This document shows, one piece after another, positions 7,675 to 17,129 of a DNA stretch of 49,482 nucleotides (within the stretch, counting starts at the first letter, position 1; every line of letters starts with the position of its first letter). A program made the translations under genes and the position numbers. The notes beneath the pieces were generated by a model. It was given only the letters and a program-made list of their open reading frames with translations, was not told the origin of the DNA and did not search any database. Source of the DNA: Clostridiales bacterium UBA1390 (GTDB lineage Bacteria > Bacillota > Clostridia > Lachnospirales > Bianqueaceae); the NCBI GenBank assembly GCA_002305315.1, contig DBQQ01000002.1, positions 19,950 through 69,431 on the forward strand, written 5' to 3'.

Positions 7675-8899
7675 CTGCAAGCACCTCCTTAAGCCTTTCT
7701 TCCAACTGATGACACATCCTGTCATCCTCCTCAGGATCTAACCACAAGCCCAGACTGCAGGATGCCTTCGCCTGACAAGACGCCTCGAAGCTTTCCCGAT
7801 CCTTTCCGAAAAGAAGTACCACGTCCTGTCCCCCATCTCGCAGGATTCTGGCAGCCTGAAGTACCGTCTCCTCCTCCGTCCCGGAAAGAAAGATCTGCCC
7901 CGGTACCTCAGGCGCGATACCCTGACGATTCATGGCATTCAGCAGACTATTCATGTAAATGCCCAGTCCTACCGATGGCCAGTTCTTAGAAAACTGACGC
8001 AGAAGATCATCGTACCGACCGCCGTCCAGCACATAATCCCCCGTTCCGTCCGTATATCCTTGGAATACAATGCCTGTATAATAATGCAAATCTGCCGTCA
8101 TCCCCAGGTCATAGACCAGTTCCTGACTCATTCCCTCTGCCGCGAGGAGCCGATGCAGCGCGAGCAGCCTTACGAAGATCTGCGCGATCTCCGTAAGTCC
8201 CATCTTCTGACTATATGTATATCCCTGCTCTACCAGATCGATTCCACCGGTCTGCGCGGTCAATTCCAGGAGCGCCCGGCAAGCCTCTTCCGTCTCCATC
8301 CCCGCCAGCCTCTGATAAAGCGCCGGGAAATTCTTACTCACCACGTATTCCCTCAATTCCGCACGCAGTTCTTCCGGAAACAGGCTCAAGATCTGCTCGA
8401 CCAGGCGGGCATGACCAATCGCGATCTTAAATGTCGAAAGACCGGCAGCCCGGAGTGCTTCCACGGCAATCTCCACAATCTCCGCATCTGCCAGCACCGA
8501 ATCCGCTCCGATCAGTTCCACACCCGTCTGCCGCAGTTCCCGCTCCTTGGCGGAGTACCGGCTGTTATACCGAAATGTACTGCCCGTCATACAGATGCGG
8601 CAAGGCAGATCCTCCTCTGTCAGATACGTTGTCGCAACCCGCGCCGCTGCGGGCGTCAGGTCGGGCCGCAGCACCAGAAGTTCTCCATCCCGATCCACAA
8701 ATTTGTACATATCCACCGGAGCGATACTTCCTCGTTCCTCATCATAGACCTTCAGATACTCTACCGTCGGCGTCTCCACGTCCTGATACCCATAGCGCCT
8801 GAATACCCGCTGAATCCGCTCAAGCAGCACACGATGCTGCGCAGCCTCCACAAAGAAACGATCCCTGAATCCATAGGGCGTATAAATCTCCTGCAGCAT
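7667..8899 (-). CDS. hisZ: ATP phosphoribosyltransferase regulatory subunit
   Basis: HisZ is a catalytically inactive paralogue of histidyl-tRNA synthetase that forms a hetero-octamer with short HisG and carries the histidine-sensing site. The start is the ATG at 8899, preceded by AAAGGAGGAGATCGG, giving 410 residues. Class II synthetase features are present: RDRFFVEAAQHRVLLERI, VETPTVEYL, VLRPDLTPAAARVA, and later DLHYYTGIVFQGY and LDGGRYDDLLRQF. The anticodon-binding domain is reduced, as expected for HisZ. It is the first gene of the his operon and lies 96 bases after rpmF with a hairpin between. Confidence 0.93.
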   Translation of the reverse strand: MLQEIYTPYGFRDRFFVEAAQHRVLLERIQRVFRRYGYQDVETPTVEYLKVYDEERGSIAPVDMYKFVDRDGELLVLRPDLTPAAARVATTYLTEEDLPCRICMTGSTFRYNSRYSAKERELRQTGVELIGADSVLADAEIVEIAVEALRAAGLSTFKIAIGHARLVEQILSLFPEELRAELREYVVSKNFPALYQRLAGMETEEACRALLELTAQTGGIDLVEQGYTYSQKMGLTEIAQIFVRLLALHRLLAAEGMSQELVYDLGMTADLHYYTGIVFQGYTDGTGDYVLDGGRYDDLLRQFSKNWPSVGLGIYMNSLLNAMNRQGIAPEVPGQIFLSGTEEETVLQAARILRDGGQDVVLLFGKDRESFEASCQAKASCSLGLWLDPEEDDRMCHQLEERLKEVLADA

Positions 8900-8926
8900 C
8901 CGATCTCCTCCTTTCATTCCGGATAC

Positions 8927-8980
8927 AAAAACCCCGGAACAAAGAAGAACCTTACGATCCTCTCTGATTCCGGGGCTTTT
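8927..8980 (-). terminator. Terminator or attenuator hairpin between rpmF and hisZ
   Basis: On the minus strand GCCCCGGAA (8976-8968) pairs with TTCCGGGG (8939-8932), followed at once by TTTTTG. It is a textbook intrinsic terminator, and it sits about 20 bases before the hisZ ribosome binding site. No promoter is evident between it and hisZ, so it either ends the rpmF transcript or meters read-through into the his genes. Confidence 0.75.
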
Positions 8981-8994
8981 GCGTTTAGACATAA

Positions 8995-9183
8995 TCAGTC
9001 TTCGGCAACCTGTACAACCTGTCTCTTGTTGTAAGTGCCGCAATTCTTGCACATACGATGAGGCATAATCAACGCGCCACACTTGCTGCACTTCGCAAGG
9101 CTGGGCGTAGAAAGCTTCCAATTCGCCTTTCTCTTATCGCGTCTTGCCTTGGAAACCTTACCCTTCGGACCAATTGCTCCCAT
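8995..9183 (-). CDS. rpmF: 50S ribosomal protein L32
   Basis: L32 is a small component of the large ribosomal subunit. The 62-residue protein has the basic N terminus VSKARRDKRKANWKL and a four-cysteine zinc ribbon (CSKCGALIMPHRMCKNCG), so it is the zinc-binding form. The gene starts three bases after the DUF177 gene, the usual bacterial pairing yceD-rpmF. The promoter at 9764-9792 serves both. Confidence 0.97.
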   Translation of the reverse strand: MGAIGPKGKVSKARRDKRKANWKLSTPSLAKCSKCGALIMPHRMCKNCGTYNKRQVVQVAED

Positions 9184-9186
9184 TCT

Positions 9187-9732
9187 TTACACCTCCTGCT
9201 CCATTCCATGTCTATCTTGATTCTGCAGCAAACTCTTTAATGCGTCCCAGCGAGGATCTTCCTCCCGCAGGTCGCAGCCGCAGGGCCCTTCATTCAAGTT
9301 GTGACCGCACTTCGGACACAGCCCCTTGCAGTCCTCTCGACACAACACCTTCATGGGAATGCCCAAACGGATCTCATTGACAACAAAGTCTGACAGATCC
9401 AGGCGATATTCCGAGAAAACCTCTGCCTCCTCATCCGGCTCAGCCGTACCCAGTCCCTCCGCCGGAATAAATCTCTGCGAGAACTCGGGTGTGAGGGGAA
9501 CCTCCACATCGGTCATACAGCGACTGCAGGGCATCTTCACGGTCAGATGAACTACGCCTCGAAACTCCAGCACATTCCCTTCCACATTCCGAATCTTCCC
9601 CTGTACTGCCGGAGGCTGTACAATCGGAATCTCTTCCTTGCCGAAAGTAATGGACGGAAGATCCAAGGTCTCTTCCACCGTGATCACAATCCGGGGATCC
9701 GCTAAAATATCGCGAACATTGTATTGCAGCAT
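9187..9732 (-). CDS. yceD: DUF177 / YceD family protein
   Basis: YceD-family proteins are almost always encoded next to rpmF and in some bacteria and plastids affect 23S rRNA accumulation. The 181-residue protein has the family pattern of a beta-rich N-terminal part, the cysteine pair CSRCM near residue 80, the acidic stretch around DLSDFVVNEIRLGIPMKVLC, and a C-terminal metal-binding-like cluster (CREDCKGLCPKCG, then CGCDLRE). DPRWDALKSLL at the end is also typical. GGGGAGGGATATCC supplies the ribosome binding site. It is the first gene of the yceD-rpmF unit. Confidence 0.9.
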   Translation of the reverse strand: MLQYNVRDILADPRIVITVEETLDLPSITFGKEEIPIVQPPAVQGKIRNVEGNVLEFRGVVHLTVKMPCSRCMTDVEVPLTPEFSQRFIPAEGLGTAEPDEEAEVFSEYRLDLSDFVVNEIRLGIPMKVLCREDCKGLCPKCGHNLNEGPCGCDLREEDPRWDALKSLLQNQDRHGMEQEV

Positions 9733-9763
9733 GGATATCCCTCCCCTTCAAGTCACTCATACC

Positions 9764-9792
9764 ATTATATATGCCTGGACCGGTTTTGTCAA
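9764..9792 (-). promoter_or_regulatory. Sigma-A promoter of yceD-rpmF (and possibly the his operon)
   Basis: TTGACA (9792-9787), a 17-base spacer and TATAAT (9769-9764), both exact consensus, lie just upstream of yceD. As no other promoter precedes hisZ, this one may also drive the his genes through the hairpin at 8927-8980. Confidence 0.88.
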
Positions 9793-9800
9793 CTGTTTTT

Positions 9801-10964
9801 TTAATTTTTCAGTCCTTCTAACAAATCTCCCAGATGTGTAGCGGCTTCCTGCGTATCCGCCTGATACCCCCGGTAATCTGCCTGCTCTTCTTCTGCCTGA
9901 TTCTCCATCGCCGCATCCTTCATGCTCAAAGAGATCCGGTGCTGAGCGGCGTCGATCGAAAGTACCTTGACGGAAACCTCCTGTTCCACCTTCACCACAT
10001 CGTCTGGCGTCCGCACACGCTTATCACTCATCCGAGACACATGTACAAATCCTTCCAATCCCGGGGCGATCTCCACGAACGCGCCGCTGTCGATAGTCTT
10101 CACCACGGTACCAGTGACAATCTGTCCCTCTGTGACAGGAATATTCTTCCACGGATTCGCGTTGACATCCCGCAGACTCAATCCGATACGGCCTCGCGCC
10201 GGATCCACACTGAGTACCGTCACCTGAACCAGATCTCCCACCTTCACCAGCTCGGCCGGATCCTTCACCCGTCTCCAGGACATATCGTTCACATGAATCA
10301 AACCGTCCACATGCGGTGCGATCTCCACAAAGGCGCCAAACTTGGTCAGGCGCACCACCTTACCCGTCAGGGAATCCCCCTGTTTCAGCGTCGTATACAA
10401 GCTCTCTCTCGCCTCTTCGGCCTCTTTCTTTTCCAGCGCCCTACGGCTGACTACCAGATTCTTTTTCTCTTCATTGACCTCGATGATCTGCGCCGTCAAC
10501 ACCTGTCCCACATAGATTTCCAGATTATCTGTCCGTTCCATGCTCACCTGCGATGCCGGCATAAAGCCCTCGACCGTCTTATAGACGATCCGCAGGCCAC
10601 CATTGACGACCTTCTTTACCTTGACATCAATCGGTGTCTCTTCCGCTGCCAGCTTGGCCAGATCCTCCCAGATGACCACCTTATCCGCCTGCTTTCTGGA
10701 CAGATGAATCTGCCCTTCCTGCGTGTCCACAAACCATACCATCGCCTTGATCGTATCGCCCACCTGGTAATCCTCGTAGGATTCCCCATCGTACAGCAGA
10801 TCTTCCACACTGATCACGCCGTCCATATAAGAAGATACATCGACCAGAAGGCCCTTCTCATCCTTGCTGATGATCTTCCCTTCCAGAATATCTCCGTTGT
10901 TGACTCTTTCGAAGGACTTCTCCAGTGCTGCCGCAAAGTCCTCCATGCTAAAATTCTCTTCCAT
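9801..10964 (-). CDS. S1 RNA-binding domain protein (ribosomal protein S1-like)
   Basis: The 387-residue protein carries four S1 domains in tandem, at about residues 25-92, 112-179, 200-268 and 285-353. Repeats such as GKVVRLTKFGAFVEIAPHVDGLIHVNDMS and the following GFVHVSRMS are clear; the first two domains are more divergent. A helical acidic N terminus and an acidic tail flank them. In low-GC Gram-positives such four-domain proteins stand in for ribosomal protein S1 and bind mRNA or the ribosome. The ATG at 10964 with GAGGGAGAAAGA in front is preferred to an upstream ATG at 10982, which overlaps the aminotransferase stop but has no ribosome binding site. It shares the promoter at 12198-12226. 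Confidence 0.88.
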   Translation of the reverse strand: MEENFSMEDFAAALEKSFERVNNGDILEGKIISKDEKGLLVDVSSYMDGVISVEDLLYDGESYEDYQVGDTIKAMVWFVDTQEGQIHLSRKQADKVVIWEDLAKLAAEETPIDVKVKKVVNGGLRIVYKTVEGFMPASQVSMERTDNLEIYVGQVLTAQIIEVNEEKKNLVVSRRALEKKEAEEARESLYTTLKQGDSLTGKVVRLTKFGAFVEIAPHVDGLIHVNDMSWRRVKDPAELVKVGDLVQVTVLSVDPARGRIGLSLRDVNANPWKNIPVTEGQIVTGTVVKTIDSGAFVEIAPGLEGFVHVSRMSDKRVRTPDDVVKVEQEVSVKVLSIDAAQHRISLSMKDAAMENQAEEEQADYRGYQADTQEAATHLGDLLEGLKN

Positions 10965-10978
10965 TCTTTCTCCCTCAA

Positions 10979-12166
10979 TCATCCATGATATTTTTTCGCC
11001 AGTAACCGGAAACTCTCCAGCGAGTCTTCCACCGTCTTACGAGATACGCAGAACGCCAAGCGGAAATATCCCGGGCCCATGAATGTACTACCAGGTACAA
11101 TCAGCAGCCGAAATTCCTTGGCCGCCGCACAAAATGCCTTATCATCCGGTTCCATACTCTTGGGAAACATATAGAAAGCTCCCTGCGGCTCGATGAACTC
11201 ATAGCCCATATCCGCCAGTTCCTTGCACAGAATGTTTCGATTCTCCACATACACGCTCATATCGGACACCTCGTCTACACAGCGTCCGATTACACGCTGA
11301 AACAGCGAAGGCGCATTGACATACCCCAAAATTCGATTGGCCACGGAAGCCGCCGCCGCGGTCTCCTCGAAATTTTCCATCTCGGAGGGGATGACCAGAT
11401 AGCCGATTCGCTCTCCCGGTAAAGATAAGGACTTGCTATAGGAATATCCTACGAAGGTATTCTTATAATATTTCGTCAGGTAGGGAACGGTCTGTCCTCC
11501 ATACACAATCTCTCGATATGGCTCATCCGAGATCAGATAGATCGCGTGGCCATACTCCACTGACTTCGTCTCCAGCAGATCCGCCAGGGCTTTGATCTCC
11601 TCCTCCGTATACACCACACCCGTAGGATTATTGGGAGAATTGATGATCACGGCCTTAGTTTTGGCGGTGATCTTGGGCTCCGCGGCTCTTAGATTCATCG
11701 AAAATCGAATGGGATCCGGTTCTACGACGACCGGAACACCGCCAAAATTGCTGATATAATTATTATACTCTCCAAAATACGGCGCAAAGAGCAACACCTC
11801 ATCCCCAGGCTCCAGAATCGTCTTCAATGCCACATTCAGACCGCCGGCCGCTCCTACGGTCATGACCAGGTTCTCCTTGGTAAACTCTGTACCAAAGCGG
11901 CGATTTAGCGACGCCGCAATACTCTCCCGCACATCTTCATACCCAGAATTACTCATGTAACCATGTACCATGAGCTCCGGCTCCTTCGTCAGAATATCCA
12001 CCGCAGCCTTCCGTACCGATTCCGGCGGAGGCGTACACGGATTGCCCAGAGAGAAGTCATACACGTTTTCGGCGCCATAGATAGCCGCCATCTTCTTGCC
12101 TTCCTCGAACATCGCCCGAATCGCCGAACCATTCGCCACGAGCGATTGCATCTTCTTAGAAATCAA
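10979..12166 (-). CDS. PLP-dependent class I/II aminotransferase
   Basis: The product is a fold-type I aminotransferase of about 395 residues. It shows VYDFSLGNPCTPPPESV, a substrate loop near VHGYMSNSGYEDVRE, VIINSPNNPTGVVY, ISDEPYREIVYGG, the PLP lysine in YSYSKSLSLPGERIGYL and YFRLAFCVS. It resembles clostridial aspartate-aminotransferase-like enzymes, but the amino acid used cannot be told. The start is taken as TTG at 12166, because AGAGGTG lies 8 bases upstream and the family usually begins just before KKMQSLVANGSAIRAMFEEG. In-frame ATGs further upstream lie in or near the promoter. The S1-protein gene follows directly. Confidence 0.85.
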   Translation of the reverse strand: MISKKMQSLVANGSAIRAMFEEGKKMAAIYGAENVYDFSLGNPCTPPPESVRKAAVDILTKEPELMVHGYMSNSGYEDVRESIAASLNRRFGTEFTKENLVMTVGAAGGLNVALKTILEPGDEVLLFAPYFGEYNNYISNFGGVPVVVEPDPIRFSMNLRAAEPKITAKTKAVIINSPNNPTGVVYTEEEIKALADLLETKSVEYGHAIYLISDEPYREIVYGGQTVPYLTKYYKNTFVGYSYSKSLSLPGERIGYLVIPSEMENFEETAAAASVANRILGYVNAPSLFQRVIGRCVDEVSDMSVYVENRNILCKELADMGYEFIEPQGAFYMFPKSMEPDDKAFCAAAKEFRLLIVPGSTFMGPGYFRLAFCVSRKTVEDSLESFRLLAKKYHG

Positions 12167-12197
12167 ACTCTTCACCTCTTCCTTACAGAATAATGAC

Positions 12198-12226
12198 ATG
12201 ATACAACATTCCCCGAGTTCTGTCAA
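12198..12226 (-). promoter_or_regulatory. Sigma-A promoter of the aminotransferase-S1 unit
   Basis: TTGACA (12226-12221), 17 bases, TATCAT (12203-12198). It lies just behind trpA. No hairpin separates trpA from it, so trp transcripts may run into this unit. Confidence 0.8.
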
Positions 12227-12235
12227 TGCCCTTGC

Positions 12236-13006
12236 TTAGCGAATCGCGTTCTTCATCTGACGTACGTATTCTTTCACATAGGGAACGGCCCCCGCGCCAT
12301 GAACTGCACATAGCTTCACGATGGCAGACCCTACGATAACGCCGTCACTCTGCGCTGCCATCTGCGCTGCCTGGTCCGGCGTGGAGATGCCAAAACCGAC
12401 CGCGCAGGGGATTTCCTTCTCTTTCTTGACCAGATTCACCATTTCCTGAATATTGGTCTTGATCTCGCGCCGGCTTCCCGTCACGCCCATGGAAGAGACA
12501 CAGTATACAAACCCCGCTGCATCCCGCGCGATCGTCCGAATCCGGTCGTGGGATGTGGGAGCGATGAGCGAGATCAGGTCGATGCCATGTTGTCTGCAGG
12601 GTATGTCAAATTCTTCCTTCTCCTCATAGGGTACATCCGGCAGGATCAGCGCGTCCATTCCCAGTTCGCTGGCCGTCTGAATAAAACGTTCGGTCCCATA
12701 GGAAAAGACCACATTCGCGTAGGTCATGAAAGCCATCGGAATCTGCGTATGCTTTCGAATCTTTTCTACCATGGCAAAGATCCGATCCGTCGTCACGCCG
12801 CCGGAGAGCGCCCGCACATTAGCCTCTTGAATCACCGGTCCTTCTGCCGTCGGATCGGAAAAAGGAATACCGAGCTCGATCAAATCCGCCCCGGCTTCCT
12901 CCATGGCGTATACCAGCTGTTCCGTCACCGCAAGCGACGGATCCCCGCAGGTAATAAACGGAATGAATGCCTTGCCGTTTACGAAAGCCTTTGCCATATT
13001 ACTCAT
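12236..13006 (-). CDS. trpA: Tryptophan synthase alpha chain
   Basis: TrpA splits indole-3-glycerol phosphate into indole and glyceraldehyde 3-phosphate and passes indole to TrpB. The 256-residue barrel has [11 protein letters not shown], the catalytic Glu in [19 protein letters not shown], the catalytic Asp in [25 protein letters not shown] and [11 protein letters not shown] for phosphate binding. The start at 13006 has GGGGAGGATCTAT upstream and overlaps the end of trpB by eight bases. It is the last gene of the trp operon. Confidence 0.95.
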   Translation of the reverse strand: MSNMAKAFVNGKAFIPFITCGDPSLAVTEQLVYAMEEAGADLIELGIPFSDPTAEGPVIQEANVRALSGGVTTDRIFAMVEKIRKHTQIPMAFMTYANVVFSYGTERFIQTASELGMDALILPDVPYEEKEEFDIPCRQHGIDLISLIAPTSHDRIRTIARDAAGFVYCVSSMGVTGSRREIKTNIQEMVNLVKKEKEIPCAVGFGISTPDQAAQMAAQSDGVIVGSAIVKLCAVHGAGAVPYVKEYVRQMKNAIR

Positions 13007-14183
13007 ATAGATCCTCCCCTCTATACCGCGCGATCGCGGCACAGTCCTTGTCTCCTCGTCCCGACAATGTGATAACGATGATCTGATCGCGTCGCATCTG
13101 AGGCGCCAGCTTTCTGGCGTAGGCCACCGCATGCGCGCTTTCGATCGCAGGAATGATCCCTTCCAGCCGGGACAGATACTCAAAGGCCGATACGGCCTCC
13201 TCATCCGTGATGGCCACATATTCCGCACGGCCCCGATCATACAGATCGGCGTGTTCCGGACCGATCCCCGGGTAGTCCAATCCGGCCGAGATCGAGTACA
13301 CGGGAGCGATCTGTCCGTACGCATCCTGACAGAAGTAGGATTTCATTCCGTGGAAGATGCCCAGACGCCCCGTGGCAATCGTAGCGGCTGTCTCCGCCGT
13401 ATTCACCCCTCGACCCGCCGCCTCACATCCGATCAGCCGAACCGTCGCGTCTTCAATGAAATGATAAAAGGTACCGATCGCGTTGGAACCGCCTCCCACA
13501 CAGGCTAAGACCGCGTCGGGCAGTTTTCCTTCCTTTTCCAGGAGCTGCGCCTTGATCTCCTTACTGATGACTGCCTGAAAATCCCGTACGATCATCGGAA
13601 ACGGGTGCGGCCCCATGCAGGACCCCAGCACATAGTGTGTATCTTCCACTCTTCGGGTCCATTCCCGCATGGTTTCTGACACCGCGTCCTTCAGCGTCCC
13701 CGTTCCCGTGCTAACCGGATGCACTTTAGCGCCCAAAAGGCGCATCCGATACACGTTGAGCGCCTGTCTCTCGGTATCTTCTTTTCCTATGAATACCTCA
13801 CACTCCATGCCGAACATGGCGGCGGCCGTGGCGGTGGCGACACCGTGCTGCCCCGCGCCCGTCTCTGCAATCAGACGCGTCTTCCCCATGCGCCTTGCCA
13901 GAAGCGCCTGTCCCAGCACATTATTGATCTTGTGCGCTCCTGTATGATTCAAGTCCTCCCGCTTCAGATAGATCTTGGCGCCTCCCAGGTCCTCCGTCAT
14001 CCGCTTCGCATAATATAATCTCGAGGGCCTGCCCGCGTATTCATTCAGCAATTCCGTAAGCTCCCTTTGAAACTCCGGATCGTTCTTATAGGTTTCATAC
14101 GCCTCTTCCAGCTCCAGCACTGCATTCATCAGGGTCTCCGGGATATACTGCCCCCCATGGATCCCATACCTTCCTTTACTCAT
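12999..14183 (-). CDS. trpB: Tryptophan synthase beta chain
   Basis: TrpB condenses indole with serine through PLP. The start is the ATG at 14183 ([19 protein letters not shown]), overlapping trpF by eight bases, and gives 394 residues. Motifs are [12 protein letters not shown], the PLP lysine in [51 protein letters not shown] for the phosphate of PLP, and [12 protein letters not shown]. This is the classical TrpB1 type that works with TrpA, not the stand-alone TrpB2. Confidence 0.96.
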   Translation of the reverse strand: MSKGRYGIHGGQYIPETLMNAVLELEEAYETYKNDPEFQRELTELLNEYAGRPSRLYYAKRMTEDLGGAKIYLKREDLNHTGAHKINNVLGQALLARRMGKTRLIAETGAGQHGVATATAAAMFGMECEVFIGKEDTERQALNVYRMRLLGAKVHPVSTGTGTLKDAVSETMREWTRRVEDTHYVLGSCMGPHPFPMIVRDFQAVISKEIKAQLLEKEGKLPDAVLACVGGGSNAIGTFYHFIEDATVRLIGCEAAGRGVNTAETAATIATGRLGIFHGMKSYFCQDAYGQIAPVYSISAGLDYPGIGPEHADLYDRGRAEYVAITDEEAVSAFEYLSRLEGIIPAIESAHAVAYARKLAPQMRRDQIIVITLSGRGDKDCAAIARYRGEDLYE

Positions 14184-14781
14184 GACCTTCTCTCTCCTTT
14201 TTCCGTACACTTTCCACCAATTGACACATCTTCCCCGGATCCTTATATCCATCGGTCTCCACACTGCTGGATACATCGATACCATAGGCATCCGTCCCGA
14301 GTGCCTCTGCCAGGTTGTGCAGTCCGATCCCTCCTGCCAGAAAATAGGGCTTATCGAGCTTCGGCAGTTTCGTCCAGTCAAAGCTGCGCCCTGTGCCGCC
14401 GGCGCCTTCATCGATCAGAAGAAAATCGGCCTCTGTCTGATCCCATGCTGGCGCCTCTTCCACGTGGACCGCTTTGATCACGCCAAGCCCGCAAATATCA
14501 CGTACTCGCCGCACCGTCTCCGGACTTTCCTGTCCATGCAGCTGTATCAGATCCAGCCGGCAATACTCTGCAATCTCTCGGATCGTTTCCACATCTTCGT
14601 TGACAAATACACCGACGGTCCGAATCCGCGGCGACAATACCGTGCGCATTTCGGCTGCCTGTACTGGCAACACCTGCCGGCGGCTCTTTGCAAATACGAA
14701 CCCGACATAGTCCGGCATCGCACGATTGGCCGCCATCGCGTCTGCGATCCGAAACAGTCCGCAGATCTTAACCTTCGCCAT
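14176..14781 (-). CDS. trpF: Phosphoribosylanthranilate isomerase
   Basis: TrpF isomerises phosphoribosylanthranilate to CdRP. The 201-residue protein starts [15 protein letters not shown], with the catalytic Cys in KICG, and has [31 protein letters not shown], the catalytic Asp region [18 protein letters not shown] and a phosphate-binding [20 protein letters not shown] lies 8 bases before the start. It overlaps trpC by 14 bases and trpB by eight. Confidence 0.95.
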   Translation of the reverse strand: MAKVKICGLFRIADAMAANRAMPDYVGFVFAKSRRQVLPVQAAEMRTVLSPRIRTVGVFVNEDVETIREIAEYCRLDLIQLHGQESPETVRRVRDICGLGVIKAVHVEEAPAWDQTEADFLLIDEGAGGTGRSFDWTKLPKLDKPYFLAGGIGLHNLAEALGTDAYGIDVSSSVETDGYKDPGKMCQLVESVRKKEREGHE

Positions 14782-15556
14782 ATTGGAGCCTCCTGATGGC
14801 GCCAGCAGGGTCTTGGTCCCGCATCAGTGTCTCTCCCACCAGAATCCCTGAAGCGCCCCATTCCTGACATCGTCTCACATCCTCGTGACTGCGGATCCCG
14901 CTTTCCGATATCCAGATCGTGCCTTTCGGAATTCTCCGACAAAGCCGTTCTGAAGTCTCCAGATCCACCTGAAAACTCGTAAGATCCCGATTGTTGATGC
15001 CGATGATCCGCGCTCCCGCCTGTACGGCTCTATGAATCTCCTCTTCCGAGTGTGTCTCCACCAGAGCATCCAGCCCCAGCGAATGGGCCAGCCGCAGGCA
15101 TGAAGCCAGCTCCTGATCGTTCAGGATCGCGCAGATCAGAAGCACCGCGGCCGCTCCCATCCGTCTCGCTTCGTAGATCATATACAGATCGATCACGAAG
15201 TCCTTGCGCAATACTGGCAGCGACACGGTCTGCGTAATCTCCTGTAAGTACCTGTCTTCTCCCAGAAAGAAGTAGGGTTCGGTCAGGCAGGAAATCGCAG
15301 CGGCGCCGCCTTTTTCATAGGCTCTCGCGATCTCCAGATACGGAAAATCCGGTGAGATCAGTCCCTTCGACGGAGAGGCCTTCTTCACCTCGCAGATCAT
15401 GGCCATCTCCTCTTTGCAAAGCGCTTCGAAGAAGGAGGGACCGGCATACGGCCCCATCTCTTCCACCTGTCTTTCCAGTTCCGCCGTGCTCACTCGAATC
15501 TTTCTCTCTTCGACCCGCTCCCGGGTCTTTTCTGTGATGGTTGCCAGTTGATTCAT
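14768..15556 (-). CDS. trpC: Indole-3-glycerol-phosphate synthase
   Basis: TrpC closes the indole ring from CdRP. The start is the ATG at 15556 ([19 protein letters not shown]), overlapping trpD by four bases, for 262 residues. The barrel motifs are present: [15 protein letters not shown] with a catalytic lysine, [37 protein letters not shown] with the second lysine, [23 protein letters not shown] and [13 protein letters not shown]. It is separate from TrpF, as in most Firmicutes. Confidence 0.95.
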   Translation of the reverse strand: MNQLATITEKTRERVEERKIRVSTAELERQVEEMGPYAGPSFFEALCKEEMAMICEVKKASPSKGLISPDFPYLEIARAYEKGGAAAISCLTEPYFFLGEDRYLQEITQTVSLPVLRKDFVIDLYMIYEARRMGAAAVLLICAILNDQELASCLRLAHSLGLDALVETHSEEEIHRAVQAGARIIGINNRDLTSFQVDLETSERLCRRIPKGTIWISESGIRSHEDVRRCQEWGASGILVGETLMRDQDPAGAIRRLQYGEG

Positions 15557-16563
15557 CGATTGCTCTCCCTGATAAAGGCTTCCAGCTTCTCCATGGCCTT
15601 TCCCGTATCGATCAGGCATTCCGCCATCCGCACGCCTTCTTCCATCGTGGCCACCTTGCCTGTGATGTAGATGGCCGCGCCGGCGTTCAGACACACGGCC
15701 TGCCGTTTCGCGCCCTGATCCTTACCGGACAGGATATCCCGTGTGATCTGCGCGTTTTCCTTCGGATCCCCGCCCTGAAGTTCCTCCTTCTCACAACGCG
15801 TATAGCCAAACTGTTCCGGTGTGATCTGATAAGAATGGAACGCGCCGTTTCGTATCTCGCAGACGGACGTGGGCGCGCTCATCGAAATCTCGTCCAGCCG
15901 ATCCTGCCCGTAGACGACCATGCCTCTCGTGACGCCCAGGTTCTTCATGACCCGTGCCAGCGGTTCGACCAGGGTCTCCTCATAGACGCCCATGAGCTCC
16001 ATGTTAGCGCCAGCCGGGTTGGAGAGGGGCCCCAGGATATTGAATACCGTACGAATCCCCAGTTCCTTGCGGATGGGCGCCACATACTTCATAGCGATAT
16101 GATAGTTCTGGGCAAACAGGAAGCAGATGCCAATGTCGTGCAGCATCCGGGTGCTCCGCTCCGGCGGCAGCGTGATGCAGACTCCCAGGGCCTCCAGGAC
16201 GTCCGCGGCGCCGCATCGAGAAGAGGCGGCCCGATTGCCGTGTTTCGCCACCGGGATCCCGGCAGCGGCGATCACCAGGGAAGATGTGGTCGAAATATTA
16301 AAGGAATTCGCGCCGTCGCCTCCGGTTCCTACGATCTCCAGCACATCCATGTCGTGCAGCAGGCGGATGCAGTGTGCGCGCATTCCTGCCGCTGACGCCG
16401 TGATTTCTTCGATCGTCTCTCCCTTCATGGAAAGGGCTGTCAGATAGGAAGACATCTGTACAGGGCTCGCTTCTCCGCTCATTATCTCATTCATCACCTG
16501 TTCTGCTTCCGTATAGGACAGATCCTCTCTTCTAGCTAATTTCAAAATGGCTTCTCGAATCAT
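15553..16563 (-). CDS. trpD: Anthranilate phosphoribosyltransferase
   Basis: TrpD attaches the phosphoribosyl group of PRPP to anthranilate. The 336 residues begin with a helical domain ([25 protein letters not shown]) and carry the PRPP loop [41 protein letters not shown], and [12 protein letters not shown]. The acidic pair in the GQDRLDEIS region, which helps to hold magnesium, is there. The gene overlaps trpG and trpC by four bases each. Confidence 0.96.
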   Translation of the reverse strand: MIREAILKLARREDLSYTEAEQVMNEIMSGEASPVQMSSYLTALSMKGETIEEITASAAGMRAHCIRLLHDMDVLEIVGTGGDGANSFNISTTSSLVIAAAGIPVAKHGNRAASSRCGAADVLEALGVCITLPPERSTRMLHDIGICFLFAQNYHIAMKYVAPIRKELGIRTVFNILGPLSNPAGANMELMGVYEETLVEPLARVMKNLGVTRGMVVYGQDRLDEISMSAPTSVCEIRNGAFHSYQITPEQFGYTRCEKEELQGGDPKENAQITRDILSGKDQGAKRQAVCLNAGAAIYITGKVATMEEGVRMAECLIDTGKAMEKLEAFIRESNR

Positions 16564-17129
16564 GATCTGACTACCTCCATAAAATTTTGAATGATCTGTC
16601 CGCCCGATGGCGTCATGACAGATTCTGGATGAAACTGTAATCCGAATATCGGATACTGCGTGTGGGATACTGCCATGACCTCTCCCTCCTTCGTATGCGC
16701 AATGCTCTGCAATATCGGCGGCAGGCTGATGGCGCAGAGGGAATGATACCGGGCCGCTGTGATCGTCGGCTCCATTCCTCGAAACAGAGGGGTTTCCGTA
16801 TCAATCCACACCTCGGATGGTTTCCCATGCATGAGTTCCTTCGCATAGGATACAACACCGCCAAAGGCCTCACAGATGGCCTGATGCCCTAAACACACGC
16901 CCAATATGGGAATCTTTCCCGCAAAGTACAGCACGGCTTCTTCACATATACCCGCATCACACGGTCTTCCGGGACCTGGAGACAGAACCAGTGCGTCGGG
17001 CTTCATCATCGCCATCTCATCTGGCGTATACGCGTCGTTTCTGATCACACGAATGTCCGGTTCTATTTCCCCGATCAGCTGATACAGGTTATACGAAAAA
17101 CTATCATAGTTATCAATTAGAAGAATCAT
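16560..17129 (-). CDS. trpG: Anthranilate synthase component II (glutamine amidotransferase)
   Basis: TrpG supplies ammonia from glutamine to TrpE. The 189-residue class I amidotransferase has [29 protein letters not shown], the nucleophilic Cys in [17 protein letters not shown], and the His-Glu pair in [15 protein letters not shown]. In Firmicutes the same subunit often serves PabB for folate as well, so a double role is possible. It overlaps trpE and trpD by four bases each. Confidence 0.95.
   Translation of the reverse strand: MILLIDNYDSFSYNLYQLIGEIEPDIRVIRNDAYTPDEMAMMKPDALVLSPGPGRPCDAGICEEAVLYFAGKIPILGVCLGHQAICEAFGGVVSYAKELMHGKPSEVWIDTETPLFRGMEPTITAARYHSLCAISLPPILQSIAHTKEGEVMAVSHTQYPIFGLQFHPESVMTPSGGQIIQNFMEVVRS

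Noticed and set aside
8900..8994. Histidine T-box upstream of hisZ
   Set aside because: The interval is too short and lacks the T-box sequence and stem I motifs.
9834..10988. Plus-strand open frame of 384 codons opposite the S1 protein gene
   Set aside because: It is the mirror of a clear four-domain S1 protein. The translation is His/Leu/Arg-rich and has no family features.
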